DNA of 64,000 nucleotides from Cinnamomum chago (lineage: Eukaryota; Streptophyta; Magnoliopsida; Laurales; Lauraceae). The DNA lies in assembly GCA_038049695.1 (NCBI GenBank), contig CP142451.1, positions 41,985,001-42,049,000 of the forward strand. The letters run 5' to 3'. A program made the position numbers and the translations under genes. Positions 21,236 to 33,767 of the stretch are shown piece by piece (within the stretch, counting starts at the first letter, position 1; the number at the start of each line of letters is the position of its first letter). The notes beneath the pieces are model-generated. The model was not told the origin of the DNA and searched no databases. It saw only the letters and a list, made by a program, of their open reading frames with translations.

Positions 21236-21236
21236 G

Positions 21237-21499
21237 GAGTGATACAAGTGAAGAGCTTCCACCTTCTTCATCTTCTTCTTGAGGTCTTCTTAGAGCTACA
21301 AGGTTTGAATTGAGGATTTCCATCTCAAAGCCAAGCTAAACAAAGAGGTCTTGTGAAATAAACTTCAACTAAGGCAAGTATATATCTATCATTATGCTTG
21401 ACATGTTTGTCTTCTTTGATTTATGTGGAAAAGTGAGGATTTAGATGATCATAGTTCAATGGATACTTTAGAGATTTGAAAACATAGTAATTAGGTTAT
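21237..21499 (+). repeat. Duplicated tail of the B 5' LTR
   Basis: Copy of 5543-5805, including its terminal gttat (21495-21499) before L4. Its presence inside the A composite shows that the block grew by a duplication that took in flanking B sequence, not by retrotransposition alone. Confidence 0.95.
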
Positions 21500-24363
21500 T
21501 GTTAGACCCCGACCCAGACCTTTACGATTAGTGTGCGATTAGTATGTGTTTAGTCCTAAGTGGGTTTAGTTATTGTTGGATTAAAAGTGATTAGTTTTAG
21601 TCTTGGATATAGCTTTGGTAATTTTGAGAACGTTTAATATTAGTTAGACACACTCAGGATGGCCTGAGTGCACGTGTGAGCTTGGGAAGATCGTATCGAT
21701 TTCCGTGTGATTGTGATTTTGATTTCATTTGATTGATATTTCGACGTGTTACAACTTTCGTATTAAGCCCATTCATGTTTGAAGCCCAAAAACCCAAGTT
21801 CTGGCCCAAAGAGGGTAAAATTGTCTTTCTTGCACAAATCTGGACACAATTTTCGAGATCTCAAAACTATGTCAAAAATATACTTTTTGGAAACTAGATA
21901 TTTCGACGATCGTTTTATCCTTCTTCGTCGAAGTCATCCGAGGCCCACAAGATCGTGTTTTAGCCATTTCAAGTTCAAGTCAAATGGGGCCCATGAGTCA
22001 TCACTTAAAACCCTTTCTTCCTCTCATTTCACTCATTCCCCCAAATCTCTGCAATTTCTAAACCTAGGGCAAGGAGAGCTCTTTTCTCTTCATCTTCTTC
22101 ATCTTGCATGTTTAGCTAGAGAGCTCCAAAAGGGATTCCAAAGTCATCATCTTCTTCGTCTTCTTACAAGCTTTCCCTTGATACCAATTTCTTGGAACTT
22201 CTTGTGGAGCAAGTCCTACATCTTCTTCATTTCTTCTTGTTTGGCCATTGTTAGGTAAGAGCTTCAAGCCATGGTTTCCATAAAGTCTTTTTAACTCCTT
22301 AAGATTTGTGTTTTTCAAGTGTTCAAACCCTTTTTGTTAAAATGGGTTCTTTGCTCCATTTTGAGTGAGTTTTGTGTGTTTTCTTTGGGTTTTGTAGTTC
22401 TTGATTAGCTTGGGTGAAGTGCTTGAGAAGAGTTTTAGCATTGGTCAAGGCAAGTGATCTTTATAGGCTTCATGTGCATTGTATTTGATTCTATTTTTTG
22501 TTTAGAAATTATGCATATGATTTGTCTACAAGTTTCATGTTTATGTTTTCTTATGATGTGGATGTGGATGATGATAAATGAACCCTTGGTGAGCATGAAG
22601 GCTCAAGGGATGATATGTGGTTGATGGATGAGAAGAAGGAGGAGAATGTAGTGAAAAATGTGCAAAGAAAAGGAGATTTCCGCACTCAGCGAGCCCAGGC
22701 AGCAGCCTGTTCGCTCGAGCGACCCCTGGGTTCGCTCGAGCGAACATGCCACTGTCTGCTCCGGAGCGAGGCAGTGAGCCGTTCGTTCGAACGCATTTTA
22801 TTATTCGCTCGAGCCAACATTCGCTCGAGCGAACTGTTGGTCCGCTCGAGCGGATGGGCCCAGTGGGCCCAACAGTGCGAACTTCAAATGGCCATAACTT
22901 TCTAACCGTACGTCCGTTTTTGGAGTTCCACATACCGTTGGAAAGCTCTTGAAGTGTAGAATCCAATGGTATACTTATCTTAGTGACCATAGATTGAAAA
23001 GTTGAGGTGGATATTTGAATCAAGGAAAACTAGTATTTGATTAGGAGTTTTTAGCTTGATATTGTGCATTCGAAGCCTGAGATATCTTTGAAATTCCGGG
23101 GCACCAATTCTCTTTTAAATTCCAACACTTGGGTTTCGTTTACACAAAGATCAACCAAAGGTCCTTACATGTGCTTGTTAGACTTTATATTCGTATTTTG
23201 GTTTTTGATACAATGAATATCAATGTGTACTCGTTTTGAAGTTTAAGTACAAGTTTGTTTTGAAGATTTGTTTCAAGGAAAAAGGGGACCACTTCATAAG
23301 CGTGTTATGCATATTAATTATGCCTTTTGCTAGTCGTGCTCGTCGTGTTTTGATAAGTGATTTCCCCCTTTTTATCTCGACGTGTTTTGATCGTGCTTCG
23401 CGTGTTTTGTGCATTCATGAACTAAGTGAACACCACTGAGCTTGGACTGCCCTTTCAGTTTGATCCACTGTCTGGGGGTCCTTAAACATGTGGACTGTCT
23501 GCAGACTAGTCGTGTATTTATTACACATCGTGCGTGTCCGGTTCCGCGGCCGGAATTCCCGTCTTTGTGGGAAATCGTGTCGTGTTTATATTATGTATAT
23601 CGTGCTTGTCGTGCGTGCTTGCTCTTTTCATTATATAAATGATAGAGAAAGGATGGGCTCTTTGTGGATTGTAACTATTCATGATATATTATGTACTCAT
23701 GCTAGTTTGTTTTGTATCTCAGTTTTTTGTTCGTATTCTTGAAAATGTATCTCAACTTTGATAGTACTTCATACCAAAGATTTGCTTACATGTTTTCTCT
23801 AAATGTTATTGTTCATGTTCATGCCTACATTGATTACCTGCCAAACCGTCGTGTTTGACCCTTGTTTATTGGTGCCCAGGTGCAGGAGACGTTGCCTTTG
23901 AGGAGGAGCGTCAGGAGGAGGCTTGTGAGCCAACTCCCGTGAGAGAGTGGCAGCCCGACGATGTCATTTAGATGTCGGTCTGGTTCTCGAGTGTCGTCAC
24001 CTTTAGTCTTGGGGTTTCTTTTTGGCTATTTTGAGATTGTATTGACCCTTATTGGTCTCTTATGGGTTGTACTAAACTTAACTTGTTTTGTGTTAGTTCT
24101 ATAACTTGAATATTAATGGGAATGCCATGTTAGCTTCTTTCTATGATACCATGCCTTGTGATCATTTGATATGGCACCCAAATGTTTTGTTGGGCTCATC
24201 TTGATGTGTTTTGCTACACGCTTCCGCATACTTGTACGTGTGAGCCAGATTCCACGTGTCTTTGGGAATCCTCACCGCGGGAACCTGTGGGAAAGCAATT
24301 AACAACACCGAATGCAATGTAGCAACACGTCGCGGGCCCGGGGTCCGTTCCGGGGTCGCGACA
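21500..24363 (+). repeat. A1 LTR L4 (type 1, 2,864 bp)
   Basis: Start of the regular array. It shares with L1 the variant ggattaaaagtg near its 5' end, but shares CACGTG near its 3' end with L5-L7. It has a private T at 22990. Confidence 0.96.
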
Positions 24364-24494
24364 GGACTGGTATCAGAGCGAGACATGTTTCAGGCACTTA
24401 AAAGAAACTAGAAAGGTCTTAGGAACGTGGCGAGGATTCGTGAGTTCGATAGATTCGTTAGTATAGGACCTTAGAAACCCTTATGCCATGATTA
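24364..24494 (+). other. A1 unit 2 leader
   Basis: Primer site TGGTATCAGAGC at 24368-24379, then leader sequence up to the branch-point and acceptor signal at 24500-24520. Where A2 has its gag start 4 bases after the acceptor, this unit continues with sequence from the end of the protease region. About 1.55 kb of gag-protease is therefore missing. Confidence 0.85.
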
Positions 24495-27400
24495 TTGTGT
24501 ACTAACACTTTGTTTTACAGTATCATTCCACCGTGGATTGTTTTAGAAAACCATAACATTCAGAGACAGGGGAATAAGAGGAAAACTCAGGCAGGGTTTA
24601 TTTCAGTGTTGAAGGCAAGCAGATTAGTTCAGAGTGGGTGTCAGGCATTTATTGCGTTTATCACGGAGGATAAACAGTCCCAAGGGGTGGAGGATATCCC
24701 CATTGTGTGTGAATTTCCGGATGTTTTTCCAGAAGAAATCCCGGGTTTACCACCAATTAGGGAAGTTGAGTTCACAATTGAGCTTCTTCCAGGGACAGCT
24801 CCGATCTCGATTGCACCATATAGGATGGCTCCAGCAGAAATGGGTGAGCTAAAGCTCCAATTGCAAGATTTGTTGAGCAAAGGTTTTATTAGGCCAAGTG
24901 TTTCACCGTGGGGAGCACCGGTGTTGTTTGTGAAGAAGAAGGATGGAAGTTTGAGAATGTGCATAGACTATCGGAAGTTGAACCATGTGACCGTGAAGAA
25001 CAAGTACCCTTTGCCAAGGATAGATGAATTGTTTGATCAATTGCAAGGAGCAGCCTATTTTTCTAAGATAGACTTGAGGTCAGGATACCATCAGTTGAGA
25101 GTTAGAGACTCAGATGTTCAGAAAACAGCCTTTAGAACAAGATATGGGCACTATGAGTTCTTAGTGATGCCCTTTGGTTTGACAAATGCACCAGCAGTCT
25201 TTATGGCTTTGATGAACAAGGTCTTTGCACCATATTTGGATCATTCCACGGTAGTATTTATTGATGATGTCCTTGTGTATTCCAAGAGTAAGAAGGAGCA
25301 TGAAGAACATTTGAGGACAGCGTTGCAGCTCTTGAGGGACAACCAGTTATATGCAAAACTCAGTAAGTGTGATTTCTGGTTAGAACAAGTCGCTTTTCTA
25401 GGCCACATCATCTCCAGAGAAGGTTTAGCGGTTGATCCAGCCAAGATAGAGGCAGTTGTTAGTTGGGCGAGGCCAAGCAGTGTGACAGAGATTAGAAGCT
25501 TTTTGGGATTAGCAGGATATTACAGAAGATTTGTCCAAGGTTTTTCATCCATTGCAGCCCCGTTGACAAAATTGACTAGGAAGAATGTCCCATTTGTTTG
25601 GACCGATCAGTGTGAAACCAGTTTTCAGGAGTTGAAAGGAAGGTTAACCACAGCTCCAATCCTTACATTACCTTCGGGCAACGGTGGATTTATTGTTTAT
25701 ACAGATGCTTCGAATGTGGGATTAGGTTGTGTGTTGATGCAAGAGGGCAAGGTGATTGCTTATGGCTCGAGACAGTTGAAGGACCACGAGAAGAATTATG
25801 CGACTCACGACTTGGAGTTGGCAGCAGTTGTTTTCGCATTGAAGATGTGGAGACACTATCTCTATGGAGAGAAATTCGAGGTCCATTCAGATCACAGAAG
25901 TTTACAATATTTGTTCTCACAGAAGGATTTGAACATGAGGCAGAGAAGGTGGATGGAGTATATCAAAGATTATGACTTTCCAATTAAGTACCATCCAGGC
26001 AAGGTGAATGTTGTAGCTGATGCATTGAGTAGGAAATCAGTGGCTATGGCCAATTTGAGAGGAATGGGTGTCTTACAGCAGTTTGAGGAGTTGGGTGTAG
26101 AGGTACAAACCCTGAGATTGGGTGCGATGTTAGCGAATATGACTGTGTCAGAACCTACCTTCATCCAGAAGATCAAGGAAAATCAGTTGCAAGACCCAGA
26201 CTTGGCCAAGATAGTAGAAGTTATTGCAGAGCGTCCAGACTTCAAGATGGTGAATGGAATATTGTATTTTCGTGACCGGTTGTGTGTGCCAAATGTGGAT
26301 GATTTGAAGGATGAGATAATGAATGAAGCTCACAGCACGAGATATTCTATGCATCCGGGTAGCACGAAGATGTACCACAATTTGAAGAATCGGTTTTGGT
26401 GGAATAACATGAAGAGAGAGATAGCAGCTTTTGTGTCTCGTTGTCTAACTTGTCAGTTGATCAAGGCAGAGCATCAGAAGCCTCCAGGTTTGTTACAGCC
26501 TTTGGAAATTCCGGAGTGGAAATGGGAGCACATTACCATGGATTTCGTCTCCGGTTTGCCTAATACCAAGAAGGGGAATAATGCAATTTGGATTATTGTA
26601 GATCGTCTGACAAAGTCTGCTCACTTCATTCCGATGAAGACCGGGAATATGATGCACATGGCACCACTTGCGAAGTTATTTGTTGATGAGATTGTTAGTA
26701 AGCATGGTCAGCCTGTCTCCATTACTTCAGACAGAGACAGTAGGTTTGTTTCAAAGTTTTGGAAAACTCTTCATGAGTCGATGGGTACCAAGCTCCAGTT
26801 CAGCACAGCTTATCATCCTCAGACCGATGGTCAGTCGGAAAGGACGATACAGACTCTCGAAGACATGTTGCGTGCTTGTGTATTGGATTTCAAGATTCAG
26901 TGGGATGAGTGCTTACCTCTTTGTGAATTTGCCTATAACAATAGTTACCACTCTTGCATCGGTATGGCACCTTTCGAGGCACTCTATGGTAGAAGATGCA
27001 GAACTCCGGTTTGCTGGGAAGAAGTCGGTGAACGTAGTTTCCATGGACCGACGATAGTTGGAGAGACAAGTGACAAAGTCAAGTTGATTCAGGAAAGGTT
27101 GAAGATCGCCCGAAGTAGGCAGAAGAGTTATGCAGATACTCGCCGAAGAGAATTGCAGTTTCAGGTGGGTGACAAGGTGTTTTTGAAAGTCTCACCAACT
27201 AGGGGAACTTTGAGGTTTGGACAGAAGGGCAGATTGTCTAGAAGATTTATTGGTCCGTATGAGATTTTGAGCAAGATTGGAGATGTAGCTTATAGACTTG
27301 CGTTACCGCCGGAATTCTCCGGGGTACACAATGTTTTTCACGTTTCGATGCTCAAGAAGTATGTCTCTAGTCCTGCACACATTCTACAGCATGAGCCTTT

Positions 27401-27596
27401 AGAGATTCGGGAGGATGCCTCGTATGTGGAAAGACCGATCAAGATCATTGATACCAAAGAGCAAGAATTGAGAAACCGAACTATTCATTGGGTCAAGGTA
27501 CTTTGGGAAAATCACGAGCCAGAGGAAGCCACCTGGGTATTGAGAGAGCAAGTGCAAAGGAAGTATCCACAGCTTTTACCAGAGGTAATTGTTTGA
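24495..27596 (+). CDS. pol: A1 unit 2 pol (RT, RNase H, integrase, chromodomain; no gag or protease)
   Basis: Open for 1,033 codons from the acceptor region to TGA. The first in-frame ATG is 24825 (MAPAEMGEL), inside the RT start, so translation initiation is unclear. It carries the complete RT with FIDDVLVYS, RNase H with TDASNVGLG, integrase zinc finger and D-D-E core, GPYEIL and chromodomain. The Ser codon of HSSIGMAP is TGC (Cys, 26955-26957), shared with units 3 and 4 only. A short out-of-frame remnant of the protease end precedes the RT. The missing gag-protease is common to all A1 units, so it was lost before amplification. Any mobility would need gag and protease in trans, for example from an A2-like element. 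Confidence 0.93.
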   Translation: MCTNTLFYSIIPPWIVLENHNIQRQGNKRKTQAGFISVLKASRLVQSGCQAFIAFITEDKQSQGVEDIPIVCEFPDVFPEEIPGLPPIREVEFTIELLPGTAPISIAPYRMAPAEMGELKLQLQDLLSKGFIRPSVSPWGAPVLFVKKKDGSLRMCIDYRKLNHVTVKNKYPLPRIDELFDQLQGAAYFSKIDLRSGYHQLRVRDSDVQKTAFRTRYGHYEFLVMPFGLTNAPAVFMALMNKVFAPYLDHSTVVFIDDVLVYSKSKKEHEEHLRTALQLLRDNQLYAKLSKCDFWLEQVAFLGHIISREGLAVDPAKIEAVVSWARPSSVTEIRSFLGLAGYYRRFVQGFSSIAAPLTKLTRKNVPFVWTDQCETSFQELKGRLTTAPILTLPSGNGGFIVYTDASNVGLGCVLMQEGKVIAYGSRQLKDHEKNYATHDLELAAVVFALKMWRHYLYGEKFEVHSDHRSLQYLFSQKDLNMRQRRWMEYIKDYDFPIKYHPGKVNVVADALSRKSVAMANLRGMGVLQQFEELGVEVQTLRLGAMLANMTVSEPTFIQKIKENQLQDPDLAKIVEVIAERPDFKMVNGILYFRDRLCVPNVDDLKDEIMNEAHSTRYSMHPGSTKMYHNLKNRFWWNNMKREIAAFVSRCLTCQLIKAEHQKPPGLLQPLEIPEWKWEHITMDFVSGLPNTKKGNNAIWIIVDRLTKSAHFIPMKTGNMMHMAPLAKLFVDEIVSKHGQPVSITSDRDSRFVSKFWKTLHESMGTKLQFSTAYHPQTDGQSERTIQTLEDMLRACVLDFKIQWDECLPLCEFAYNNSYHSCIGMAPFEALYGRRCRTPVCWEEVGERSFHGPTIVGETSDKVKLIQERLKIARSRQKSYADTRRRELQFQVGDKVFLKVSPTRGTLRFGQKGRLSRRFIGPYEILSKIGDVAYRLALPPEFSGVHNVFHVSMLKKYVSSPAHILQHEPLEIREDASYVERPIKIIDTKEQELRNRTIHWVKVLWENHEPEEATWVLREQVQRKYPQLLPEVIV

Positions 27597-27633
27597 TTTA
27601 TTTGGTGGACCAAATATCCTAAGGGGTGGAGGA

Positions 27634-30497
27634 TGTTAGACCCCGACCCAGACCTTTACGATTAGTGTGCGATTAGTATGTGTTTAGTCCTAAGTGGGTT
27701 TAGTTATTGTTGGATTAGAAGTGATTAGTTTTAGTCTTGGATATAGCTTTGGTAATTTTGAGAACGTTTAATATTAGTTAGACACACTCAGGATGGCCTG
27801 AGTGCACGTGTGAGCTTGGGAAGATCGTATCGATTTCCGTGTGATTGTGATTTTGATTTCATTTGATTGATATTTCGACGTGTTACAACTTTCGTATTAA
27901 GCCCATTCATGTTTGAAGCCCAAAAACCCAAGTTCTGGCCCAAAGAGGGTAAAATTGTCTTTCTTGCACAAATCTGGACACAATTTTCGAGATCTCAAAA
28001 CTATGTCAAAAATATACTTTTTGGAAACTAGATATTTCGACGATCGTTTTATCCTTCTTCGTCGAAGTCATCCGAGGCCCACAAGATCGTGTTTTAGCCA
28101 TTTCAAGTTCAAGTCAAATGGGGCCCATGAGTCATCACTTAAAACCCTTTCTTCCTCTCATTTCACTCATTCCCCCAAATCTCTGCAATTTCTAAACCTA
28201 GGGCAAGGAGAGCTCTTTTCTCTTCATCTTCTTCATCTTGCATGTTTAGCTAGAGAGCTCCAAAAGGGATTCCAAAGTCATCATCTTCTTCGTCTTCTTA
28301 CAAGCTTTCCCTTGATACCAATTTCTTGGAACTTCTTGTGGAGCAAGTCCTACATCTTCTTCATTTCTTCTTGTTTGGCCATTGTTAGGTAAGAGCTTCA
28401 AGCCATGGTTTCCATAAAGTCTTTTTAACTCCTTAAGATTTGTGTTTTTCAAGTGTTCAAACCCTTTTTGTTAAAATGGGTTCTTTGCTCCATTTTGAGT
28501 GAGTTTTGTGTGTTTTCTTTGGGTTTTGTAGTTCTTGATTAGCTTGGGTGAAGTGCTTGAGAAGAGTTTTAGCATTGGTCAAGGCAAGTGATCTTTATAG
28601 GCTTCATGTGCATTGTATTTGATTCTATTTTTTGTTTAGAAATTATGCATATGATTTGTCTACAAGTTTCATGTTTATGTTTTCTTATGATGTGGATGTG
28701 GATGATGATAAATGAACCCTTGGTGAGCATGAAGGCTCAAGGGATGATATGTGGTTGATGGATGAGAAGAAGGAGGAGAATGTAGTGAAAAATGTGCAAA
28801 GAAAAGGAGATTTCCGCACTCAGCGAGCCCAGGCAGCAGCCTGTTCGCTCGAGCGACCCCTGGGTTCGCTCGAGCGAACATGCCACTGTCTGCTCCGGAG
28901 CGAGGCAGTGAGCCGTTCGTTCGAACGCATTTTATTATTCGCTCGAGCCAACATTCGCTCGAGCGAACTGTTGGTCCGCTCGAGCGGATGGGCCCAGTGG
29001 GCCCAACAGTGCGAACTTCAAATGGCCATAACTTTCTAACCGTACGTCCGTTTTTGGAGTTCCACATACCGTTGGAAAGCTCTTGAAGTGTAGAATCCAA
29101 TGGTATACTTATCTTAGTGACCAGAGATTGAAAAGTTGAGGTGGATATTTGAATCAAGGAAAACTAGTATTTGATTAGGAGTTTTTAGCTTGATATTGTG
29201 CATTCGAAGCCTGAGATATCTTTGAAATTCCGGGGCACCAATTCTCTTTTAAATTCCAACACTTGGGTTTCGTTTACACAAAGATCAACCAAAGGTCCTT
29301 ACATGTGCTTGTTAGACTTTATATTCGTATTTTGGTTTTTGATACAATGAATATCAATGTGTACTCGTTTTGAAGTTTAAGTACAAGTTTGTTTTGAAGA
29401 TTTGTTTCAAGGAAAAAGGGGACCACTTCATAAGCGTGTTATGCATATTAATTATGCCTTTTGCTAGTCGTGCTCGTCGTGTTTTGATAAGTGATTTCCC
29501 CCTTTTTATCTCGACGTGTTTTGATCGTGCTTCGCGTGTTTTGTGCATTCATGAACTAAGTGAACACCACTGAGCTTGGACTGCCCTTTCAGTTTGATCC
29601 ACTGTCTGGGGGTCCTTAAACATGTGGACTGTCTGCAGACTAGTCGTGTATTTATTACACATCGTGCGTGTCCGGTTCCGCGGCCGGAATTCCCGTCTTT
29701 GTGGGAAATCGTGTCGTGTTTATATTATGTATATCGTGCTTGTCGTGCGTGCTTGCTCTTTTCATTATATAAATGATAGAGAAAGGATGGGCTCTTTGTG
29801 GATTGTAACTATTCATGATATATTATGTACTCATGCTAGTTTGTTTTGTATCTCAGTTTTTTGTTCGTATTCTTGAAAATGTATCTCAACTTTGATAGTA
29901 CTTCATACCAAAGATTTGCTTACATGTTTTCTCTAAATGTTATTGTTCATGTTCATGCCTACATTGATTACCTGCCAAACCGTCGTGTTTGACCCTTGTT
30001 TATTGGTGCCCAGGTGCAGGAGACGTTGCCTTTGAGGAGGAGCGTCAGGAGGAGGCTTGTGAGCCAACTCCCGTGAGAGAGTGGCAGCCCGACGATGTCA
30101 TTTAGATGTCGGTCTGGTTCTCGAGTGTCGTCACCTTTAGTCTTGGGGTTTCTTTTTGGCTATTTTGAGATTGTATTGACCCTTATTGGTCTCTTATGGG
30201 TTGTACTAAACTTAACTTGTTTTGTGTTAGTTCTATAACTTGAATATTAATGGGAATGCCATGTTAGCTTCTTTCTATGATACCATGCCTTGTGATCATT
30301 TGATATGGCACCCAAATGTTTTGTTGGGCTCATCTTGATGTGTTTTGCTACACGCTTCCGCATACTTGTACGTGTGAGCCAGATTCCACGTGTCTTTGGG
30401 AATCCTCACCGCGGGAACCTGTGGGAAAGCAATTAACAACACCGAATGCAATGTAGCAACACGTCGCGGGCCCGGGGTCCGTTCCGGGGTCGCGACA
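27634..30497 (+). repeat. A1 LTR L5 (type 1)
   Basis: Shared LTR between array units 2 and 3: polypurine tract on its left, primer site on its right, no target duplication on either side. It has ggattagaagtg where L1 and L4 have ggattaaaagtg. Confidence 0.96.
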
Positions 30498-30628
30498 GGA
30501 CTGGTATCAGAGCGAGACATGTTTCAGGCACTTAAAAGAAACTAGAAAGGTCTTAGGAACGTGGCGAGGATTCGTGAGTTCGATAGATTCGTTAGTATAG
30601 GACCTTAGAAACCCTTATGCCATGATTA

Positions 30629-33600
30629 TTGTGTACTAACACTTTGTTTTACAGTATCATTCCACCGTGGATTGTTTTAGAAAACCATAACATTCAGAGA
30701 CAGGGGAATAAGAGGAAAACTCAGGCAGGGTTTATTTCAGTGTTGAAGGCAAGCAGATTAGTTCAGAGTGGGTGTCAGGCATTTATTGCGTTTATCACGG
30801 AGGATAAACAGTCCCAAGGGGTGGAGGATATCCCCATTGTGTGTGAATTTCCGGATGTTTTTCCAGAAGAAATCCCGGGTTTACCACCAATTAGGGAAGT
30901 TGAGTTCACAATTGAGCTTCTTCCAGGGACAGCTCCGATCTCGATTGCACCATATAGGATGGCTCCAGCAGAAATGGGTGAGCTAAAGCTCCAATTGCAA
31001 GATTTGTTGAGCAAAGGTTTTATTAGGCCAAGTGTTTCACCGTGGGGAGCACCGGTGTTGTTTGTGAAGAAGAAGGATGGAAGTTTGAGAATGTGCATAG
31101 ACTATCGGAAGTTGAACCATGTGACCGTGAAGAACAAGTACCCTTTGCCAAGGATAGATGAATTGTTTGATCAATTGCAAGGAGCAGCCTATTTTTCTAA
31201 GATAGACTTGAGGTCAGGATACCATCAGTTGAGAGTTAGAGACTCAGATGTTCAGAAAACAGCCTTTAGAACAAGATATGGGCACTATGAGTTCTTAGTG
31301 ATGCCCTTTGGTTTGACAAATGCACCAGCAGTCTTTATGGCTTTGATGAACAAGGTCTTTGCACCATATTTGGATCATTCCACGGTAGTATTTATTGATG
31401 ATGTCCTTGTGTATTCCAAGAGTAAGAAGGAGCATGAAGAACATTTGAGGACAGCGTTGCAGCTCTTGAGGGACAACCAGTTATATGCAAAACTCAGTAA
31501 GTGTGATTTCTGGTTAGAACAAGTCGCTTTTCTAGGCCACATCATCTCCAGAGAAGGTTTAGCGGTTGATCCAGCCAAGATAGAGGCAGTTGTTAGTTGG
31601 GCGAGGCCAAGCAGTGTGACAGAGATTAGAAGCTTTTTGGGATTAGCAGGATATTACAGAAGATTTGTCCAAGGTTTTTCATCCATTGCAGCCCCGTTGA
31701 CAAAATTGACTAGGAAGAATGTCCCATTTGTTTGGACCGATCAGTGTGAAACCAGTTTTCAGGAGTTGAAAGGAAGGTTAACCACAGCTCCAATCCTTAC
31801 ATTACCTTCGGGCAACGGTGGATTTATTGTTTATACAGATGCTTCGAATGTGGGATTAGGTTGTGTGTTGATGCAAGAGGGCAAGGTGATTGCTTATGGC
31901 TCGAGACAGTTGAAGGACCACGAGAAGAATTATGCGACTCACGACTTGGAGTTGGCAGCAGTTGTTTTCGCATTGAAGATGTGGAGACACTATCTCTATG
32001 GAGAGAAATTCGAGGTCCATTCAGATCACAGAAGTTTACAATATTTGTTCTCACAGAAGGATTTGAACATGAGGCAGAGAAGGTGGATGGAGTATATCAA
32101 AGATTATGACTTTCCAATTAAGTACCATCCAGGCAAGGTGAATGTTGTAGCTGATGCATTGAGTAGGAAATCAGTGGCTATGGCCAATTTGAGAGGAATG
32201 GGTGTCTTACAGCAGTTTGAGGAGTTGGGTGTAGAGGTACAAACCCTGAGATTGGGTGCGATGTTAGCGAATATGACTGTGTCAGAACCTACCTTCATCC
32301 AGAAGATCAAGGAAAATCAGTTGCAAGACCCAGACTTGGCCAAGATAGTAGAAGTTATTGCAGAGCGTCCAGACTTCAAGATGGTGAATGGAATATTGTA
32401 TTTTCGTGACCGGTTGTGTGTGCCAAATGTGGATGATTTGAAGGATGAGATAATGAATGAAGCTCACAGCACGAGATATTCTATGCATCCGGGTAGCACG
32501 AAGATGTACCACAATTTGAAGAATCGGTTTTGGTGGAATAACATGAAGAGAGAGATAGCAGCTTTTGTGTCTCGTTGTCTAACTTGTCAGTTGATCAAGG
32601 CAGAGCATCAGAAGCCTCCAGGTTTGTTACAGCCTTTGGAAATTCCGGAGTGGAAATGGGAGCACATTACCATGGATTTCGTCTCCGGTTTGCCTAATAC
32701 CAAGAAGGGGAATAATGCAATTTGGATTATTGTAGATCGTCTGACAAAGTCTGCTCACTTCATTCCGATGAAGACCGGGAATATGATGCACATGGCACCA
32801 CTTGCGAAGTTATTTGTTGATGAGATTGTTAGTAAGCATGGTCAGCCTGTCTCCATTACTTCAGACAGAGACAGTAGGTTTGTTTCAAAGTTTTGGAAAA
32901 CTCTTCATGAGTCGATGGGTACCAAGCTCCAGTTCAGCACAGCTTATCATCCTCAGACCGATGGTCAGTCGGAAAGGACGATACAGACTCTCGAAGACAT
33001 GTTGCGTGCTTGTGTATTGGATTTCAAGATTCAGTGGGATGAGTGCTTACCTCTTTGTGAATTTGCCTATAACAATAGTTACCACTCTTGCATCGGTATG
33101 GCACCTTTCGAGGCACTCTATGGTAGAAGATGCAGAACTCCGGTTTGCTGGGAAGAAGTCGGTGAACGTAGTTTCCATGGACCGACGATAGTTGGAGAGA
33201 CAAGTGACAAAGTCAAGTTGATTCAGGAAAGGTTGAAGATCGCCCGAAGTAGGCAGAAGAGTTATGCAGATACTCGCCGAAGAGAATTGCAGTTTCAGGT
33301 GGGTGACAAGGTGTTTTTGAAAGTCTCACCAACTAGGGGAACTTTGAGGTTTGGACAGAAGGGCAGATTGTCTAGAAGATTTATTGGTCCGTATGAGATT
33401 TTGAGCAAGATTGGAGATGTAGCTTATAGACTTGCGTTACCGCCGGAATTCTCCGGGGTACACAATGTTTTTCACGTTTCGATGCTCAAGAAGTATGTCT
33501 CTAGTCCTGCACACATTCTACAGCATGAGCCTTTAGAGATTCGGGAGGATGCCTCGTATGTGGAAAGACCGATCAAGATCATTGATACCAAAGAGCAAGA

Positions 33601-33730
33601 ATTGAGAAACCGAACTATTCATTGGGTCAAGGTACTTTGGGAAAATCACGAGCCAGAGGAAGCCACCTGGGTATTGAGAGAGCAAGTGCAAAGGAAGTAT
33701 CCACAGCTTTTACCAGAGGTAATTGTTTGA
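30629..33730 (+). CDS. pol: A1 unit 3 pol
   Basis: Same 1,033-codon frame as unit 2, with an identical protein as far as I can compare them. All RT, RNase H, integrase and chromodomain motifs are present; gag and protease are absent. It lies between L5 and L6. Confidence 0.93.
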   Translation: MCTNTLFYSIIPPWIVLENHNIQRQGNKRKTQAGFISVLKASRLVQSGCQAFIAFITEDKQSQGVEDIPIVCEFPDVFPEEIPGLPPIREVEFTIELLPGTAPISIAPYRMAPAEMGELKLQLQDLLSKGFIRPSVSPWGAPVLFVKKKDGSLRMCIDYRKLNHVTVKNKYPLPRIDELFDQLQGAAYFSKIDLRSGYHQLRVRDSDVQKTAFRTRYGHYEFLVMPFGLTNAPAVFMALMNKVFAPYLDHSTVVFIDDVLVYSKSKKEHEEHLRTALQLLRDNQLYAKLSKCDFWLEQVAFLGHIISREGLAVDPAKIEAVVSWARPSSVTEIRSFLGLAGYYRRFVQGFSSIAAPLTKLTRKNVPFVWTDQCETSFQELKGRLTTAPILTLPSGNGGFIVYTDASNVGLGCVLMQEGKVIAYGSRQLKDHEKNYATHDLELAAVVFALKMWRHYLYGEKFEVHSDHRSLQYLFSQKDLNMRQRRWMEYIKDYDFPIKYHPGKVNVVADALSRKSVAMANLRGMGVLQQFEELGVEVQTLRLGAMLANMTVSEPTFIQKIKENQLQDPDLAKIVEVIAERPDFKMVNGILYFRDRLCVPNVDDLKDEIMNEAHSTRYSMHPGSTKMYHNLKNRFWWNNMKREIAAFVSRCLTCQLIKAEHQKPPGLLQPLEIPEWKWEHITMDFVSGLPNTKKGNNAIWIIVDRLTKSAHFIPMKTGNMMHMAPLAKLFVDEIVSKHGQPVSITSDRDSRFVSKFWKTLHESMGTKLQFSTAYHPQTDGQSERTIQTLEDMLRACVLDFKIQWDECLPLCEFAYNNSYHSCIGMAPFEALYGRRCRTPVCWEEVGERSFHGPTIVGETSDKVKLIQERLKIARSRQKSYADTRRRELQFQVGDKVFLKVSPTRGTLRFGQKGRLSRRFIGPYEILSKIGDVAYRLALPPEFSGVHNVFHVSMLKKYVSSPAHILQHEPLEIREDASYVERPIKIIDTKEQELRNRTIHWVKVLWENHEPEEATWVLREQVQRKYPQLLPEVIV

Positions 33731-33767
33731 TTTATTTGGTGGACCAAATATCCTAAGGGGTGGAGGA

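Larger units (their letters stand above)
5540..21236 (+). repeat. First copy of a 15,694-bp tandem segmental duplication
   Basis: Starting at ttg 5540-5542 in the B LTR, the sequence recurs at 21234-21236 with a constant offset of 15,694. Equivalent points are LTR starts 5806 and 21500, and LTR ends 8669 and 24363. The unit covers the B-LTR tail, L1, truncated pol, all of A2 and truncated L3. The second copy shares only the part up to the A2 insertion site and continues into the uninterrupted pol. Confidence 0.93.
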
